In this document: piece by piece, positions 30,341 through 39,394 of the stretch | How positions within the stretch are numbered: the first letter of the stretch is position 1 | Layout of the letters: each line of letters begins with the position of its first letter | Assembly: GCA_019359355.1 (NCBI GenBank) | Contig: JAHHHM010000022.1 | Span: forward strand, 1 to 64,000 | Source: Microcoleus vaginatus WJT46-NPBG5 | GTDB taxonomy: Bacteria; Cyanobacteriota; Cyanobacteriia; Cyanobacteriales; Oscillatoriaceae | Direction: 5' to 3' | Length of the DNA: 64,000 nt | Program-made: the position numbers and the translations under genes | Notes under the pieces: generated by a model | Told to the model about the DNA's origin: nothing | The model's database searches: none | Seen by the model: the letters and a program-made list of their open reading frames with translations, nothing else

Positions 30341-31429
30341 TTAAAGCAAGAGTGTCGCGTGGTTGTCGATGCTGTCAGTCGCGCTAAACGCTTCAAAATA
30401 TCGGCGCACTGGTGAGGGAAAATCAGAGAAATCAAACATCGCATCACCCATCGCAATATCTGCCCAAAAATAGCGCAGACTGGCAACCAGCGGTTCTGCC
30501 TGTGCCGGCGGCAAATTTAAAGGCGCTTCTGTTAAAAGTCGCATCATAAAAGGATAACTGCGCTCACCCATCCACTCTCGCGATTGCTGTGGCAACGCCG
30601 GCATATCAGGCACAGCCTCCACCCGATGGGTTTCAATTTGCAACTGCTTTTTACCTTGCGCGTCCATTTGAAATTGCAAAACTCGATAGGGATGCGGATA
30701 ACTTACTAAAGAGCCGGTCGTGATATCGTAGATCCCATGATTTTCCGCAACATCCTGAACGTGTAAATGGCCGGTAAAGACCAACTGCGCCCCCGCCTGC
30801 CGCAGCAATTCTAACAGTGCCGGTGCATTCTCCAGCATATAGCGCCGGCCTAAAGAATGGCGCGATTGCCCCGGTAGATGTTCTACAACATTGTGATGCA
30901 CCATTACCATCACCACCGGCTCATCAGCAGCACTTAAAACTTCTTTCAGCCACGCGATCTGCTCATCATCCAAACGCCCAAAAGGCAGTTGTTTGCCTTC
31001 CCCATCAAACTGGTTAGAATTCAAACAGATCAGCCGCACTCCCGGCAAAATTTCGTGGGTGTAATAAAGCTGTTGCGGGTTGTCATAACCTTGCCGCAGA
31101 TAGTAACTAGGAAAATCTGCCAAACCAATGGATCGCTCATTGGGCAGCAGTTGCGGGACATCATGATTTCCCGGCACCACGTAAACTGGAAAAGGCAGTT
31201 GAGCGAGCCGATCAGACAGCCAAGCATGATTCTCCGGTTCACCATGCTGTGTCAAGTCCCCCGGTAGCAACAGAAAATCAAGATCCAGCTTAGCTAGATG
31301 CTTGAAGACAATTTCCAGCGCCGGAATACTGACTTCTACCAGATGAAAGCGGCTAGGATGATCCCATATCGTGTGAGGAAGCCCAATGTGGGGGTCACTC
31401 ACTACCGCAAAGCGAAAATTTAGATTCAT
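30341..31429 (-). CDS. Calcineurin-like metallophosphoesterase
   Basis: A 362-residue protein with all metal-binding motifs in order: SDPHIG (Asp12, His14), LLPGDLTQHG (Asp58), VPGNHD (Asn88, His89), MVMVHHN, and FTGHLHVQD. The fold and the spacing resemble the 3',5'-cyclic nucleotide phosphodiesterase (CpdA)-like group, but the substrate is not certain. The C-terminal 90 residues are an extra domain without recognised motifs. It converges with the CheC-like gene across 243 bases and is divergent from the coiled-coil gene. Confidence 0.87.
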   Translation of the reverse strand: MNLNFRFAVVSDPHIGLPHTIWDHPSRFHLVEVSIPALEIVFKHLAKLDLDFLLLPGDLTQHGEPENHAWLSDRLAQLPFPVYVVPGNHDVPQLLPNERSIGLADFPSYYLRQGYDNPQQLYYTHEILPGVRLICLNSNQFDGEGKQLPFGRLDDEQIAWLKEVLSAADEPVVMVMVHHNVVEHLPGQSRHSLGRRYMLENAPALLELLRQAGAQLVFTGHLHVQDVAENHGIYDITTGSLVSYPHPYRVLQFQMDAQGKKQLQIETHRVEAVPDMPALPQQSREWMGERSYPFMMRLLTEAPLNLPPAQAEPLVASLRYFWADIAMGDAMFDFSDFPSPVRRYFEAFSATDSIDNHATLLL

Positions 31430-31731
31430 AATGAAAACTTAACAAAATGAGATGCTGTAAATTTCCCGTGTTCCGTAAGGCGAGGGCTAGGAACGTTAGG
31501 CTAGGGAAGATATTCCTGTAACAATTTTTACTGCTTACAGTGAAATTTGGTCTTTCCAATAGTCTTAACTCGCACAGTGCCGGCAGAAAATTCCCACAAA
31601 AGCTGATTTTGTCGCTTGCTGAGTAAGAAACTGTTGGCGCAAAAAAAAAGTGGTAGCGGGTTTAGCGGGAAAACAATTGACAAAATCACACAAGTCTGTA
31701 AATAGAATTTTAAAATCTCCGGATCGGATCG
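31430..31731. other. Divergent intergenic region
   Basis: About 300 bases with no supported gene or strong inverted repeat. It should hold promoters for the metallophosphoesterase and the coiled-coil gene. Confidence 0.4.
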
Positions 31732-33210
31732 ATGAGTGAAACTGATATGTCTAGCAACCAACATTTCCCAGAGGCAAACGACTCAGAGCGTGTACTCACA
31801 TCCCAACAGACGGATGAACCGGCTAACCAGTCAGAACAAGACGCCGAAGACTGGCTAACTGTTAATTTCCCGAACGCCATCAGGATCGATGAAATCGAGG
31901 GCAAAATTGTTGAGGAACCGGCACCGCCCCCCGTGCCAGAACAGCCCCAGACAACAGCCATTGCACCTTGGTCAACTTCCGCACCGTTTTTGTCAGAAAG
32001 TGATGCCGGCATAACGAATCTTGGCGAGCTCATCGCACTGGTTCAACAACTTCGCCAGCGCAACTATGAACTAAGCCAGCGCGTGATTTCTGTCGAAAAC
32101 GCACTTCATAACTGTCAAAATGCAGTGCAGATGCAGCAAACGCTCTCCCAATCCCAAGAAACTCTATTAACCCAAAGAACCCAAGATTTAGAAGCCGCTC
32201 AAGCGCACATCATCCAGCTTACTCACAAACTCGAAACCGCCTATCAAGAATCCCAGTGCCAGAAACAATTGATTTCTAGCTTGTCAGAGCAGTTAGAAAT
32301 CAGTCAGCAACGACTGGCTCAAATCGAGCGGGAATGCACCGTCACACAGCAGCGATACAGCGAACAGTCTCACCGGCTTCTGCAAACAGAAACTACCTGC
32401 CGGGATTTACGAGCACGTCTACACCGGCAGCAACGCCACACCTTGCAATTAAAAGCCGCTCTGGAAAAATGTTTAGAGATGCCTGAGTCCTCAAATGCAT
32501 CGAAAGAAGCCGCATTTAGGGAAGAGACGAATAGCGAAATCATCGCAGCAGGGGAAGAAGAACTCAAGGAAACGGAAGATCAAGAAAGAACAATAGAAGC
32601 GCTCACTCAACAACTCAACTTCCAACATCCAACCGTTGATGCGCCGGTGCCCATTGCCAGTAAAGCAGATCCCATCAAACCTTGGGCGGCACCACCGGCA
32701 GAGATGGGTGAGCCGGCAACTTCTCAACCTTTAGATTCCCCAACCACACCTGTAACTGCGGATCTGACGGTGAATGATTATCTAAGCACCCCAAGCGAGC
32801 CGGCAGACTCTTACGACTCAAGCCCAGCAGCCAACAACACCGAAACTCGTCTGTGGCAAGAGTTAGCCCAATTGATAGACTCAGCCGCCTCCCTGGCAAA
32901 TCTCCACTCACCGGCTGCCCTTACCCCAGCAGAGCCGGCATTCGCACCGGCTGCTAATCAAAATAGTGAAGTTGGAGAACTCGTAAATACAGAAGGAGAA
33001 CACCCAGCACGGGAACGGGGCCAAAATTTAATCTTCAACCCACCCAATCCAAAATCCGATGCTCCCGAACCCCAGCCGGCAGCCACCAGCAAAGCTTCAG
33101 ACACCACACTCCCAAATTGGCCATCGCCAATCGTTTATCCCCAACAGCCCCCCAAAAAGCGGCAATCACTCGCGGCAATTGACCTGCCAACCTTTCCCCG
33201 AATCAAGTAA
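31732..33210 (+). CDS. Large coiled-coil protein of unknown function
   Basis: A 492-residue protein in three parts. Residues 1-95 are acidic and disordered. Residues about 95-235 form a long Gln/Glu-rich coiled coil with frequent heptads (QLRQRNYELSQRVISVENAL, ISSLSEQLEISQQRLAQIE). Residues about 240-492 are a Pro/Ala/Thr/Ser-rich tail ending in a basic SLAAIDLPTFPRIK. No signal peptide or membrane segment. The layout suggests a scaffolding or cytoskeletal role, but no family was recognised. A second in-frame ATG lies five codons in. No clear ribosome-binding site. Confidence 0.75.
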   Translation: MSETDMSSNQHFPEANDSERVLTSQQTDEPANQSEQDAEDWLTVNFPNAIRIDEIEGKIVEEPAPPPVPEQPQTTAIAPWSTSAPFLSESDAGITNLGELIALVQQLRQRNYELSQRVISVENALHNCQNAVQMQQTLSQSQETLLTQRTQDLEAAQAHIIQLTHKLETAYQESQCQKQLISSLSEQLEISQQRLAQIERECTVTQQRYSEQSHRLLQTETTCRDLRARLHRQQRHTLQLKAALEKCLEMPESSNASKEAAFREETNSEIIAAGEEELKETEDQERTIEALTQQLNFQHPTVDAPVPIASKADPIKPWAAPPAEMGEPATSQPLDSPTTPVTADLTVNDYLSTPSEPADSYDSSPAANNTETRLWQELAQLIDSAASLANLHSPAALTPAEPAFAPAANQNSEVGELVNTEGEHPARERGQNLIFNPPNPKSDAPEPQPAATSKASDTTLPNWPSPIVYPQQPPKKRQSLAAIDLPTFPRIK

Positions 33211-33327
33211 AAATCAGCCTTGGGCGTGGGGAATTTTGGAATGAGCAGGGGGAGATGGAAAGAAGCTAACAGACACCCCCTAATCTCCGAATCCCCGCCC
33301 ATTCCCAAAAAATAAGTGGGTTAAACT

Positions 33328-35490
33328 CTATAAAAACTCCCCTTCACACTTCGCAACTCGCCTTTCCCTGCCCAGCGCTGAGAGCTGAGCACTCTTCTGA
33401 GGACGCCCTAAGCCATCCGTGAGCGCGTAACTGATAGCCAGGAGCCACAGCCAAAGCGCGGGGTAACGCGGTTCTAGCCAAGGCTGAACCCGCCGGCTGA
33501 ACGGTGGCACCCACCACCACAGCCAGCTATTGAGAGACTCAAGGGTAAAGTTCAGGTACGCACCTCCCCAGCGCAGCACATCTTGGAGGTTGACAAAATT
33601 TAGAATCCATATTAAGAGAGATGGATTTTTCCAAGCTGCTTCTAGGGCGAGCCGGTTAAACATCAGCCAATCGACCCGGTCTTTAATAAACGTCTCAGCC
33701 ACGACTTCTTTTTGCTGGGCTAGAATCCCGAAAAAGGTATTCAAGATGGCATTAATCTGCTGGGGTTGGATGAATTTACCCGTCGGCACCATCATGCCTT
33801 TAGAAAACAGCCAAGTCACAGAGACGTTGCTTTGATAGGCGCGAATTTGGTTCAAATGACCGGCACTGAGGAGATCGTGCTTGAGTGCAGTATCCAGCAG
33901 TTCAGTTAAGCGCGGCAAATTGCGAACCAAAGAACCAAAGCCGGTGAAGACAAGGGGAGATTGGAGAGAGGCGGCATCGCCAATCGCAATCAGCCGGTCA
34001 ACGGCCACTTTGCGATCACTGCTGCCCATACTAAAATGGCCCGGAATGTAACCGAACGTCGCTTTTTTCCAAACTAGCTTGTCCATATCGCATCGGCGAT
34101 ACTCTGGCAAAATCGTGAAAAAGTCCTCGTACATCTCCAGCAAGGAACCGGGATTTGTGCGGTTTACCTGATGGTAGTGGAACAAATAAACCGTCAGTTC
34201 CTCACCGGCAGCCGGAAATAACTCCCAAATCAGCTGCCGGCCCCGCGAGATATCTCCATGAGTGTTGAGCACATCCCCATACTGGGAATCCCACACCCCT
34301 GGCTCAAATCCGCTATCAATCACTGCACCCACGGTCGGGCATACACTGTCAAATGCGCGCCCACCGTTGAGCTGCCAAGCAATGGGAGAAGCGGTTCCCA
34401 TCGCATCCACCAGCAAACGACCTGTCGCTTGCCCTTCACTGCCGGTGGGCAAATGCTTGGTTTGAACGGCAACTTGAGCCGGTTCGACATCCGCCCGGAT
34501 AAACTCGGTTTCATCCCAAATCTCACCGCCGGCAGATTTAAGTTTTTCTCCACACAAGCGCAGCAGATGTTCAGCATCCAGCGCTACATTCAGCACCTTC
34601 GGGGTATGGAGAACCGGCGCTTTTGCTATCGGTGGATTATTGGCATCAAAAAACTTGTGAAACCCATCTTTGTATTCCCGTGCGATTATACTTTCCACCT
34701 CAACCGGGGTAAACAAACCCAAATCTATTAAGCTTTGGATCTCATTGCGGGAAATATTCCACTCGCGATTCATACGGCCAAACGGCAGCCGTTCCAGTAG
34801 CAACACCCGGTAGCCTAACTTCGCCATTACCGCCGCGTGGATCACGCCCAAAGCGCCCCCCACATAGATTAGGTCATAAGAAGAGTTCCGAGAAGATCGC
34901 TCTCCTTCTCCCCCTCTTCCTCTCTCCCTCTCTTCCCCAGAGAACACAACCTGACGCGGTTTTTGCGGATTCCGCACCCCCTCCCGCCAGCGTTGTTCCC
35001 ACCAGTAGACGCGCTTGAGGTCATATTCACCATTGGGGAATTTCTGAAAGTATTTAACGGTTTGTGGGTAAGCCGGTGCGAGTGCCTCAAAGATAGACTG
35101 CTGCGACAGATCGACTGCCGGTGGTTCTGGATATTGATGGGGGAACTGCTGTCTCAGGCCGGCAGTCAGATTTTCCAACAGTTGGCTTTCTCGAACTACC
35201 TGCTTTTCTGCCCAGCGAAACACCTTCAAATACGTTGTTCGCTGCACCGACCAAACAAAGACTGACAGTTCCTCCGTTGGTAAGGGCAAAGTTGAGGCAG
35301 TGAGAGAGGTTTGACTGTCCCCCTCTTCTCCTCTCCCTCTTTCCCCGCCTTGGTTCTGGGAAAACTGCACTCGGATGCCGTCAGGGGTGAGCAGTTTTTC
35401 CCCAGTTCCTGGCTGAAAATCTTGTTGCAACCAGCGTCTTACGGCATCTCTATCCGGGGTTGGAATTTCCAAGTAGAGGATTTCTTTCAT
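33328..35490 (-). CDS. FAD-dependent oxidoreductase, CruA/CruP lycopene cyclase family
   Basis: A 720-residue flavoprotein. The dinucleotide-binding stretch YDLIYVGGALGVIHAAVMAK (about 205-224) is followed by LLLERLPFGRMNREWNISRNE, a hallmark of CruA/CruP proteins. GDAASLQSPLVFTGFGSL (about 500-517) is the second FAD motif. The C-terminus has hydrophobic Trp-rich stretches (LNSWLWWWVPPF, ALWLWLLAISYAL) that probably contact the membrane. CruP-type proteins are linked to carotenoid metabolism; cyclase activity here is unproven. Two low-complexity Arg/Gly/Glu insertions at about 49-58 and 184-197 are encoded by polypurine repeats and look like inserted repeat DNA. Confidence 0.8.
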   Translation of the reverse strand: MKEILYLEIPTPDRDAVRRWLQQDFQPGTGEKLLTPDGIRVQFSQNQGGERGRGEEGDSQTSLTASTLPLPTEELSVFVWSVQRTTYLKVFRWAEKQVVRESQLLENLTAGLRQQFPHQYPEPPAVDLSQQSIFEALAPAYPQTVKYFQKFPNGEYDLKRVYWWEQRWREGVRNPQKPRQVVFSGEERERGRGGEGERSSRNSSYDLIYVGGALGVIHAAVMAKLGYRVLLLERLPFGRMNREWNISRNEIQSLIDLGLFTPVEVESIIAREYKDGFHKFFDANNPPIAKAPVLHTPKVLNVALDAEHLLRLCGEKLKSAGGEIWDETEFIRADVEPAQVAVQTKHLPTGSEGQATGRLLVDAMGTASPIAWQLNGGRAFDSVCPTVGAVIDSGFEPGVWDSQYGDVLNTHGDISRGRQLIWELFPAAGEELTVYLFHYHQVNRTNPGSLLEMYEDFFTILPEYRRCDMDKLVWKKATFGYIPGHFSMGSSDRKVAVDRLIAIGDAASLQSPLVFTGFGSLVRNLPRLTELLDTALKHDLLSAGHLNQIRAYQSNVSVTWLFSKGMMVPTGKFIQPQQINAILNTFFGILAQQKEVVAETFIKDRVDWLMFNRLALEAAWKNPSLLIWILNFVNLQDVLRWGGAYLNFTLESLNSWLWWWVPPFSRRVQPWLEPRYPALWLWLLAISYALTDGLGRPQKSAQLSALGRERRVAKCEGEFL
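34900..34939. repeat. Polypyrimidine/polypurine repeat inside coding sequence
   Basis: A nearly pure CT tract on the plus strand that encodes an EERERGRGGEGERSS-type insert just before the Rossmann motif of the CruP-like protein. It shares CCCCCTCTTC with the tract at 35318-35347. Confidence 0.8.
35318..35347. repeat. Second polypyrimidine/polypurine repeat in the same gene
   Basis: Another nearly pure CT tract, encoding GGERGRGEEGDS near residue 49-60 of the CruP-like protein. It is related to the tract at 34900-34939 and also keeps the reading frame. Confidence 0.8.
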
Positions 35491-35651
35491 CTAGGGTGCA
35501 TTAACTCCGATAAATAACCTAAAGACAGAGTAGACAACGGTACAAAGTGCGCTACACTTCCGGATACTGAATTAAAACAGCTTAAAAAAAGTTTACACAG
35601 TTCTCATAGTTTCTTAGTTTCTTAACCCAAAATAAATTGCTTTAACTTGCC

Positions 35652-35885
35652 ATGAATTATCCCATTCCCAGCAATCAACAAGAAATTGTGGCGATGCAAA
35701 CCGAGCCGGTCGATGAAGAGTTGGTCGCGGCTGCCATCGCCGGCGTAATTAAAATTACTCGCTCTGAAGGTCGTTCCTTAGACCAATTAATGGCTGAGGT
35801 GCTAGCCGACGACAATCTCCTCGACAAGGTGCAAAGACGCTGGCTCAGCGATGTTGTGGCTCAGGCTTGGGAATGTCTGTCTTAG
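35652..35885 (+). CDS. Small conserved cyanobacterial protein
   Basis: A 77-residue acidic, helical protein. The segment PVDEELVAAAIAGVIKITRSEGRSLDQL reads as conserved among cyanobacteria from memory, but no function is known to me. No signal or metal motif. The first ATG (35652) gives 77 residues; a second ATG at 35694 would give 63 and starts at the conserved part, so the true start is uncertain. It converges with the MgtC gene. Confidence 0.7.
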   Translation: MNYPIPSNQQEIVAMQTEPVDEELVAAAIAGVIKITRSEGRSLDQLMAEVLADDNLLDKVQRRWLSDVVAQAWECLS

Positions 35886-35943
35886 TCTTGAGTACCCAGT
35901 GCGCTGAGCGAGAAAGAGAAAGTCACAAATTGGAAAATCAGCG

Positions 35944-36396
35944 CTACTTTTTTTCTAGTAGCTTAAATATTCTGAGAATCAATAAACATAGGGTGACCCC
36001 TATTATTCCGAGTTGCCATAAACCACAACCGGCAGCAACCCCTAAAGCCGCTGAAACCCAAATTGCTGCCGCTGAGGTTAAGCCGCGAATTTTAAACTTT
36101 CCAGTTTCCTGCTGAGACTGGCTAATAATTTCCCCAGCCCCAAGAAAACCTATGCCGGTTGAGACTCCCTGCATCACCCGGCTGATAGTGTCGGAAACAT
36201 CTTCAGCGGTTCCGAGTTGGAGAGGGACGATCACAAAAATTGCGGCCCCAAGGCTAACCAACGTATGTGTTCTTAAGCCCGCCGGTTTTCCCTTGAGTTG
36301 ACGTTCCCAACCAATGCCGGCACCGAAAAGCATTGCAAGGCCAAGCCGGAAAATTATACCGATCCAATCATTAGGGGCTAGCACGTTACAAACCAA
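35944..36396 (-). CDS. MgtC/SapB family membrane protein
   Basis: A 150-residue protein with about four hydrophobic segments. The family pattern RLGLAMLFGAGIGWERQLKG (about 17-36), GLRTHTLVSLGAAIF, GVSTGIGFLGAGEII and GLTSAAAIWVSAALGVAAG is clear. MgtC-type proteins are linked to growth at low magnesium and to regulation of other transporters; the exact role here is unknown. No ATG is available: the start is either TTG 36396 or GTG 36384. The C-terminal cytoplasmic domain of longer MgtC proteins is absent, as in SapB types. Confidence 0.85.
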   Translation of the reverse strand: MVCNVLAPNDWIGIIFRLGLAMLFGAGIGWERQLKGKPAGLRTHTLVSLGAAIFVIVPLQLGTAEDVSDTISRVMQGVSTGIGFLGAGEIISQSQQETGKFKIRGLTSAAAIWVSAALGVAAGCGLWQLGIIGVTLCLLILRIFKLLEKK

Positions 36397-36498
36397 ACCT
36401 CAGAAGAAGAACCGATGCCGGCATCCATTGCGTTGATAGCAATTGTCAGCGTAATTGCTATAAATTTCCTAAAATGGTAATTCGTCGAGCGCTCAAAA

Positions 36499-37605
36499 TT
36501 ACTGGAGTTCGACTTCTCGCTTGACATCAATTAATACGCGATCACCCCGCATCAGCTGATACTCGCCGCGCCAGACGCCTGGAATCAGGGGGCGCTCTTT
36601 ATTATTGCGTTTGCCGGCATAGTTCATCCACACCCGATTTGATTCATCAATCTCTCGTTTATCGTCCACAATGGCTTTACCATCAGGAGCAAATATCCGG
36701 ACTTGCTGAGTATCTCCTTTGAGGACGCCATAGGCGTGCACCCAAAATAATAAGGCAGGACTATCCTGTGGGAACGTTGTCTCAGTAAAGCGTCCTTCCC
36801 ACAGGTCATTCATTTTGGGGGGTTGAGTGGAAAAACCGGCACGGATCAGGCCGGTGGGTGTGTAAGCAATGGGTTGATCCCATAACGGGCGCGCCTCGAT
36901 TTTGCAGCCGGTTTCATCAGTTGGCCCAACAAAGGGGTCTACAACTTTACCTTGGTAACGAACACTGAGGTGTACATGGGGAAAAGAAGCTAAGCCTGAG
37001 GAGCCGATCATGCCCAATACAGCGCCTTTTTCAACCTCGGTTCCCGCTTGGGCAACCACGCTACCATTGCGGAGGTGGCAGTATTGAGTTTGCCAGCCGT
37101 TGGCGTGTTCGATGACCACACCATTGCCACACTCTTTGCCTTCTACGGCGTCTTTAGTCGTCAGATCTTCAACGCGTCGGTCGGGTTCTCCATCGCGTAC
37201 GCGCAGCACTTTACCGGCTGCTGAGGCTTTGACAGCAACACCGGCTGCCATCGTCTTTTCGTCAGGAATGGCAAAGTCTGTGCCATTGTGCTCGTCATAG
37301 GTTAAGCGACCGCAATTAAAATCAACGGCTTCTGGGCCTGGATCGCGGTCTAAATGGTGCATGATAAAGCAATCTTTGCCAAGCTTGCAGTCAATTGGGA
37401 TACCTAATTGGAAATCACTATTTGATTGAGCAATTGTGGGTGCTGAGATGGCTGCCGGTTTTGCATTGGATTGAGTGATCGTGGGTGCTAAGGTAGCTGC
37501 CGGCTTTGCAATTGTCGTTGACTGTTGACCAAGGCAACTGGGCAGACTGGACAGCGCAACGGTGAGCAGGAAGATAAAAAAATGTTTTTTGGATACTGAA
37601 ATCAT
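36499..37605 (-). CDS. M23-family peptidase (LytM domain) lipoprotein
   Basis: A 368-residue exported protein. The signal sequence ends in a lipobox-like SLPSC (Cys24). A tandem repeat (33-62) forms a linker. The M23 zinc ligands are in HNGTDF (His106, Asp110) and HVHLSVR (His210, His212), with GNGVVIEHANGWQTQYCHL between them. The last 130 residues are a separate beta-rich domain ending in a DRVLIDVKREVELQ strand. It likely cuts or binds peptidoglycan cross-links at the cell envelope. Divergent from the PAP2 gene. Confidence 0.87.
   Translation of the reverse strand: MISVSKKHFFIFLLTVALSSLPSCLGQQSTTIAKPAATLAPTITQSNAKPAAISAPTIAQSNSDFQLGIPIDCKLGKDCFIMHHLDRDPGPEAVDFNCGRLTYDEHNGTDFAIPDEKTMAAGVAVKASAAGKVLRVRDGEPDRRVEDLTTKDAVEGKECGNGVVIEHANGWQTQYCHLRNGSVVAQAGTEVEKGAVLGMIGSSGLASFPHVHLSVRYQGKVVDPFVGPTDETGCKIEARPLWDQPIAYTPTGLIRAGFSTQPPKMNDLWEGRFTETTFPQDSPALLFWVHAYGVLKGDTQQVRIFAPDGKAIVDDKREIDESNRVWMNYAGKRNNKERPLIPGVWRGEYQLMRGDRVLIDVKREVELQ
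37420..37509. repeat. 45-bp tandem repeat, two copies, in the M23 gene
   Basis: It encodes AKPAATLAPTITQSN and AKPAAISAPTIAQSN, two 15-residue units in the linker between lipobox and catalytic domain. Confidence 0.85.
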
Positions 37606-37871
37606 TGTCGCTATGACCGTTTAAGTAGGAAGCTTTGACGAAGGTTGTGGAAGCAGGTTTCGTTGAAGCCAAGATTGAAGCGCTTGCCGGTGTGGTCAAT
37701 CTGCTAAGTTTTTCGGCAGGATGAATAAAAGCGATAACGGCTTTCAGTAAGCCAAACGCCTACTGCCGCACTGCGGAGAAAGAAGGCTGGCTAAGAAGCC
37801 GGTGTTATCCAAGTTTGGGCTAATTTGCTGTAGACGACTCACCCCTGTGCTCACCCTAGCTACTACACATC

Positions 37872-38561
37872 ATGCGTTATAAGCTTTTATCATTGCTCTC
37901 GACAATTCGGATTGTGGGACTGCTAGTTGCCGCCTTCGCGATGTGGGGTTTTGTCCAAATCGCTGATGAAGTGCTCGATAAGGAAACTCAAGCCATTGAC
38001 ACGGCAATTTTACTCGCTCTGAAGCGCTCTCACACTCCGCTGCTGGATCAATTGATGCTTGGTGTGACGTTTTTGGGGGAACCGACTTTTTTGCTGGTAA
38101 TCTGTCTTTGCTTAGGAGTTTTGTTGCTATTCGTCAAGCGCCAGACAGAAGCCACAACTTTAGCGATTGCGGCTGCCGGCGCAGTTGGCTTAAATTATTT
38201 GCTTAAAGTTCTATTTTCCCGTGACAGGCCGGCTTTGTGGGAGCGCGTGATTGATGTGGGTCAATACAGTTTCCCTAGCGGTCATGCAATGGTTTCGATG
38301 GTGATTTACGGTTTAATTGGGTTTTTGGTGGCAAATCGCTTTCCCCGGTGGCGCTGGTTGATTGTGACGCTGACAATTGGGTTAATTACGGCGATTGGGT
38401 TAAGCCGGCTTTATCTAGGCGTTCACTGGCCAACTGATGTGGTTGCGGGATATTCAGCCGGCTTGGTATGGCTGCTGACTTGTATTCTCAGTCTGGAAGT
38501 TTGGAGTTTTTATCGTTCTGCTGCCGGTGAAAATGAGGATCAATCTTTAAGTCAAAATTAA
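37872..38561 (+). CDS. PAP2-family phosphatase, membrane-bound
   Basis: A 229-residue protein with about six hydrophobic segments. The three PAP2 phosphatase motifs are present: KVLFSRDRP (Lys112, Arg119, Pro120), PSGH (135-138, His138), and SRLYLGVHWPTD (Arg179, His185, Asp189). Members remove phosphate from lipid phosphates such as undecaprenyl pyrophosphate or phosphatidic acid; the substrate is not certain. A terminator follows at 38641-38677, so the gene is monocistronic. Confidence 0.9.
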   Translation: MRYKLLSLLSTIRIVGLLVAAFAMWGFVQIADEVLDKETQAIDTAILLALKRSHTPLLDQLMLGVTFLGEPTFLLVICLCLGVLLLFVKRQTEATTLAIAAAGAVGLNYLLKVLFSRDRPALWERVIDVGQYSFPSGHAMVSMVIYGLIGFLVANRFPRWRWLIVTLTIGLITAIGLSRLYLGVHWPTDVVAGYSAGLVWLLTCILSLEVWSFYRSAAGENEDQSLSQN

Positions 38562-38640
38562 AAGATTTTGTCAAGGTTCTGCGGGAGTAATCTTTAATCT
38601 CTCGATCTTGCTAATCCCTATTCTCTGGTTCATTAATTTT

Positions 38641-38677
38641 CGAGAAACCTTTACCATATAAGGGTTTCTCGTTTTTT
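38641..38677 (+). terminator. Intrinsic terminator of the PAP2 gene
   Basis: CGAGAAACC (38641-38649) pairs with GGTTTCTCG (38663-38671) and is followed by six T (38672-38677). Confidence 0.88.
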
Positions 38678-38819
38678 ATAACAATGTTAAGAATTTCTTA
38701 TATTTGGATACTCTCAAAAAAAAACAGTAACGTTCGTAACAAATTTATAAGTCTTCATGACTTTTTCATATTTAACCGTTAACTTAATAATAGATAGTCA
38801 GCTTGGTGAGGAAGAAGTT

Positions 38820-39122
38820 ATGGTTGCGGTACAAATCAGGATGGATGAAGATTTAGACCAGGAAGAAGCGATTAAATATCGCTCTGGCCAAAAGGTTGAG
38901 CTAAAGCAGCGTCCTGGTGTTGTCCATACCATTGCTGAGTATGATCCCATGATGGTGCCGCCCATCTGGTTAGAAAATGACCCCCAGCCCAGATATCCTG
39001 AAGAATTAAGATTAGTTCGTCATTCTCCTGTAAGCGTCGGTTCGGTGCAGCTACCAGGAGGTTGCAAGGTACGGTATTTAGATGTGCAAGGGCGCGTGCG
39101 GGTGATCAGCAAAACCTGCTGA
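38820..39122 (+). CDS. Hypothetical protein, 100 residues
   Basis: ATG 38820 is preceded by a purine-rich GAGGAAGAAG; the frame is open 21 codons further up to another ATG (38757). The product MVAVQIRMDEDLDQEEAIKY begins acidic and contains a beta-rich rest (QKVELKQRPGVVHTIAEYD, GGCKVRYLDVQGRVRVISK). No membrane segment. Family not recognised. The coding statistics look genuine, and the gene has its own space between the PAP2 terminator and a MITE. Confidence 0.6.
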   Translation: MVAVQIRMDEDLDQEEAIKYRSGQKVELKQRPGVVHTIAEYDPMMVPPIWLENDPQPRYPEELRLVRHSPVSVGSVQLPGGCKVRYLDVQGRVRVISKTC

Positions 39123-39254
39123 TAAATTAAGTATTTTTGCTGACTATCGGTGCCGTGCGTGAACCAAGCCGACGGCACTCATTATTAAACCGCAGATGAA
39201 CGAACTATCCGTTTATCTGCGGTTTCTGCTTTGGAATGTTGTTAAAGGGTGTGA

Positions 39255-39370
39255 TACCCAATCCGGTTAGGGTTAGCAACCCAAAAATCGAGTGCCACAG
39301 ACACACCCGCCCGAATTGCCGACTGTGTTTCACTCCCCAAAAAAAGAGTCACAGTTAACCGGATTGGGTA
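39255..39370. mobile_element. MITE, 116 bp, with TA target duplication
   Basis: ATACCCAATCCGGTTA (39254-39269) and its exact complement at 39356-39371 form 16-bp perfect terminal inverted repeats. The ends can be read as TA-CCCAATCC and GGATTGGG-TA, fitting the TA target preference of IS630/Tc1-mariner elements. No ORF is inside. It sits 25 bases beyond the last gene of the AraC-linked cassette. Confidence 0.8.
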
Positions 39371-39394
39371 TTACTCCTTCGAGGTTCCACTCAG

